Origin: Paramacrobiotus metropolitanus
Taxonomy: Eukaryota > Tardigrada > Eutardigrada > Parachela > Macrobiotidae
NCBI RefSeq assembly: GCF_019649055.1
Contig: NW_026570246.1
Coordinates: 124,001-188,000, forward strand
Direction of reading: 5' to 3'
DNA length: 64,000 nt
A model generated the notes under the pieces. That model saw only the letters and a list, made by a program, of their open reading frames with translations. It was not told the origin of the DNA and ran no database searches. This document shows positions 61,506 to 64,000 of this stretch, one piece after another. Numbering within the stretch: position 1 is the first letter of the stretch; every line of letters begins with the position of its first letter. A program made the translations under genes and the position numbers.

Positions 61506-61920
61506 TTGCAGTTCCGGACGCGTTTAGCGGTAAAATATTTGGTTTATCTCTTACAGCTATTCAGGCAGCTTTGCTCAAATTATTCCGCCAAAAAGTCAAA
61601 TAAGGTTTACGAAATGGTTGTGATTGCGCGCGATTCAGCACAATCGGATCGCATAGCAGTCACCTCTGTGTATTATACACGAGTATAATAATTATTAGGA
61701 CAAGTAGGTGCGCCAAACGATGTTGTACAAATTGCAGCTTTGTGGCACGTCCACTTTTTTTCATATAGATATTTTTGACTGTATGACAAAAGGACTGCAC
61801 CTACAGAAAGTAAAGGAAATAGCACAGTATTTATCATGTCCAATCGCTTTGGCGTTTAATTTCCTGTACGTGCGCCATACTGGTTCCCTGTAAATGTAAA
61901 TTCTTTGCAAAAGTTATTTA

Positions 61921-62760
61921 TCATGACGTTTCCGGACTCGAGAATGTCACAGCAGCAAAATTATCCGACAGGTTAGAAAATTCATGATCCGAGAAAGAGA
62001 CATTGCGAGACGTAGCCGAGCCAACCGGATTATCGGGTATGGGTCCTAATTCAAAGACATGCAGTTTTCTCGGGATGGGAATCGGTCCGCGTGCGCTGGG
62101 CGGTTGCAGTTCGTTAGCGTCATGTTCGGTCTCAATCGGGGCGATTTTCGGTGTACTGAAAAATCTTCGCTTCAGATTCGTCAAGCTGCTGCTTTTCGTC
62201 ACACTGGTCAGCGGTGTTGCCGCGCGCTCCTTGTAGAAAGTTTTATCCGGAGTGGTCAGCTTAGATATCGGCGCCGGACTCCCGACTGACCGCAGCGTGT
62301 GCACCGAGTGTGACATGTTAGACGGCGTACGGTGGTGTTTCTTGCGCCGCTGCAGACGACTCTGGCTGCTGTACGTCCCCGTTGCCTCGTCGTTATCGGA
62401 GGAGTCGCTGGGGACGTTGACCGCGCTGCGCCGGCGTCGAATGCTCTGCTTCTGAGCCAGACTCTCTGTTGACCTTTTTTGAGCCGGTTCGGATTTGATG
62501 CTAGTGATTGATGCAGTGACCGGCACATCTTGCACCGGTTCAGGGGTGCGTGCGCGTTGGCTGTTCCCTTTGTCGGCTGCTGGGACAGTCATGGGAAGTT
62601 CCACATCATCCCCACCCGAATCGTCATCGGATTTGTGGTTGCGGAAAACGGTGAGTTCCATGGCTGACTGCGACAGTCGCCGGCGGATCACAGAGGTCGG
62701 TTTTAACACACTCAGCGCTACACGGACCATTTCGGGAGTTGGAGGCCGAGTTGGAATAAT
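61921..62760 (-). CDS. C-terminal exon of an unidentified Ser/Thr-rich protein (partial)
   Basis: I do not recognise the family. An 840-nt exon starts after a CCAG acceptor at 62761 (IIPTRPPTPEMVRVAL) and ends in TGA at 61921; an internal ATG at 62730 is probably not the start. Composition is Ser/Thr/Pro/Arg-rich with many proline-directed and basic-directed phosphorylation-like sites (RTPEP, RRRLSQS, SIRRRRS, FFSTPK). A short conserved-looking block, ISKLTTPDKTFYKERAATPL, lies at about 170-190. No domain, membrane segment or signal is seen; a cytoskeletal or nuclear regulatory protein is possible. Earlier exons should lie to the right, within or beyond 62760-64000, but I could not recognise them. 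An ATTAAA about 60 nt beyond the stop may be its poly(A) signal. Confidence 0.7.
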   Translation of the reverse strand: MIPTRPPTPEMVRVALSVLKPTSVIRRRLSQSAMELTVFRNHKSDDDSGGDDVELPMTVPAADKGNSQRARTPEPVQDVPVTASITSIKSEPAQKRSTESLAQKQSIRRRRSAVNVPSDSSDNDEATGTYSSQSRLQRRKKHHRTPSNMSHSVHTLRSVGSPAPISKLTTPDKTFYKERAATPLTSVTKSSSLTNLKRRFFSTPKIAPIETEHDANELQPPSARGPIPIPRKLHVFELGPIPDNPVGSATSRNVSFSDHEFSNLSDNFAAVTFSSPETS

Positions 62761-64000
62761 CTGGAATATTTGATGTACAGAGTTATAAGAAGTGAAAGGT
62801 CATCGTCAGTCTCTTATTTCTGTACTCGTACCTAATATTATTACCAGTATGTAAATCATAAAAGTGAAAGCATCCGCTACTCGTATACGTATAAAAGTAC
62901 TCGTATACGAGTGCAAATAGTGATTATGCAAACGTCTTTGCGTCGGTATCTTAATGAAATTTTGCAGTTTTGTTGTACTATGATAATTTGTTTTAGTGAA
63001 CACTGTACGATATACGGTATTCCGTAAGTAGTCGTTTTGCGGTACTATAACGCTTTCAGAATGCACACAAATTCACAACTGGCAATATGGTATTCGTCAA
63101 GTTCCCTAATAGCACATATATAAATAGCTATTACGTTTAATAGTCGGCTACAGTAGTTTTCCGTTGGCTGCACACAGATGCAGACTTTAACACTATGAAA
63201 AGGGGAAGACTAGTCTTCGCATAGGAATAGTGTTAACGGCTTGTTTTGGGTTTGTCTATGGAGATTCGTAACCAAAATGTTACACGCCTTTGATTCGCCC
63301 ATTTTAGGGGAGTGGTTTAGTATTTTCCGGAGGGCAAAACCCTGCAGAGTGCAGTGAGTTATGCATACATAAAGATACTGTATACGTTATAATACAAAGA
63401 CTGTAAGTATATACGGCTTGCTTTTGAACGGTTAATACCTTATAAGAGGATAGTTTAGCATTGCAGGCAGTGTAACTGTGCAACCATCCACAGTTGTTGG
63501 TTTATTTTACTTAAGTAAGCCGCTGACCGCTGGTTGTGTTCCAGACTATATCAACTTGAACGCTAGCTTTGAGCGCTATCGACTCATTCAATTTTGCTGA
63601 ATCTCCCAAGCATGGACTTTGTAAGGATATTAGCAATTACATTAAACGCAAAAGCTTTATATACATGCACAAAGATACAGGATCAGAAATTAATCAAATT
63701 TTCTAGAAAAGGCCTTTTAATTTAAAACCTGTCAAGGCAAAATTCTAATCACCGGTTCCCGAGCACCAGAGAAACTTCAGGCGCCGGCTATGGAGTAAAA
63801 TGTACAAATGTTGCATTCTTATCACTTACTCAAAGTGAACTTATAATGTTTCATAAGCGTTTTCCGCATGTATTGATATTTCTTGACAGCGACAAAAGCT
63901 GTCACAAAAAACAGCTTGTTCTCCTAAATTTTTGAAGTTGGTTTGATTTAGCAATAACTGATCGAGACGCAAGAGTTGGAGTTATCTTGCAAGTCCGAAG
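62761..64000. other. Probable intron of the preceding minus-strand gene
   Basis: AT-rich DNA with several TACTCGTA-type motifs (62824, 62877-62910). No exon is recognised on either strand. Confidence 0.4.

Overview
The window is nuclear DNA of a small-genome invertebrate animal. Genes are split by short GT-AG introns (mostly about 60-400 bp), coding exons are clearly more GC-rich than the AT-rich spacers, and the recognisable proteins are animal ones: a WNK kinase, Rab27, a SAFB-type RNA-binding protein, hexokinase and a W07G4.4/granny-smith-type M17 peptidase. An ecdysozoan such as a tardigrade would fit, but the sequence does not prove it. I saw no bacterial, viral or organellar genes and no intact transposon. 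All exon models come from manual reading of splice sites and phase continuity.

Left part (1-24000). The C-terminal half of a hexokinase (+, 2279-4105) faces an M17 aminopeptidase (-, 5237-8939) whose twelve exons join perfectly except for one extra base in a homopolymer. Next come an unrecognised 335-residue phosphoprotein-like ORF (-, 12678-13685), a newly pieced-together membrane-anchored protein with a Tudor-knot-like segment (+, from 17209, 3' end unresolved), and a 906-residue secreted EGF/LDLa/mucin mosaic protein (+, 20153-23616).

Middle (27357-43119). A 1060-residue WNK kinase (+) has its signature catalytic region on a 20-nt microexon. It converges on a 725-residue RING-H2 E3 ligase (-).

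Right part (44331-62760). A SAFB-like RRM/coiled-coil protein (-, 15 exons, 816 aa) is divergent, across 1.3 kb holding a large foldback hairpin, from a gene (+) that encodes A20 and AN1 zinc fingers. Through a possible 35-nt intron this gene continues in frame into an RTF1-type Plus3 domain, which would be an unusual fusion. Just downstream lies a decayed, oppositely oriented copy of the last SAFB exon plus its 3' UTR. Rab27 (-), a small 107-residue candidate gene (-) and the terminal exon of an unidentified Ser/Thr-rich protein (-) complete the window.

The genes do not form one pathway. WNK, Rab27 and the E3 ligase are signalling or trafficking housekeeping genes. SAFB and the A20-AN1-Plus3 gene are both nuclear/ubiquitin-transcription types and share a divergent promoter interval. 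The observations most worth a check are the A20-AN1-Plus3 model, the WNK microexon, the aminopeptidase frameshift, the SAFB exon copy, the Rab27 C-terminus and the foldback structures.
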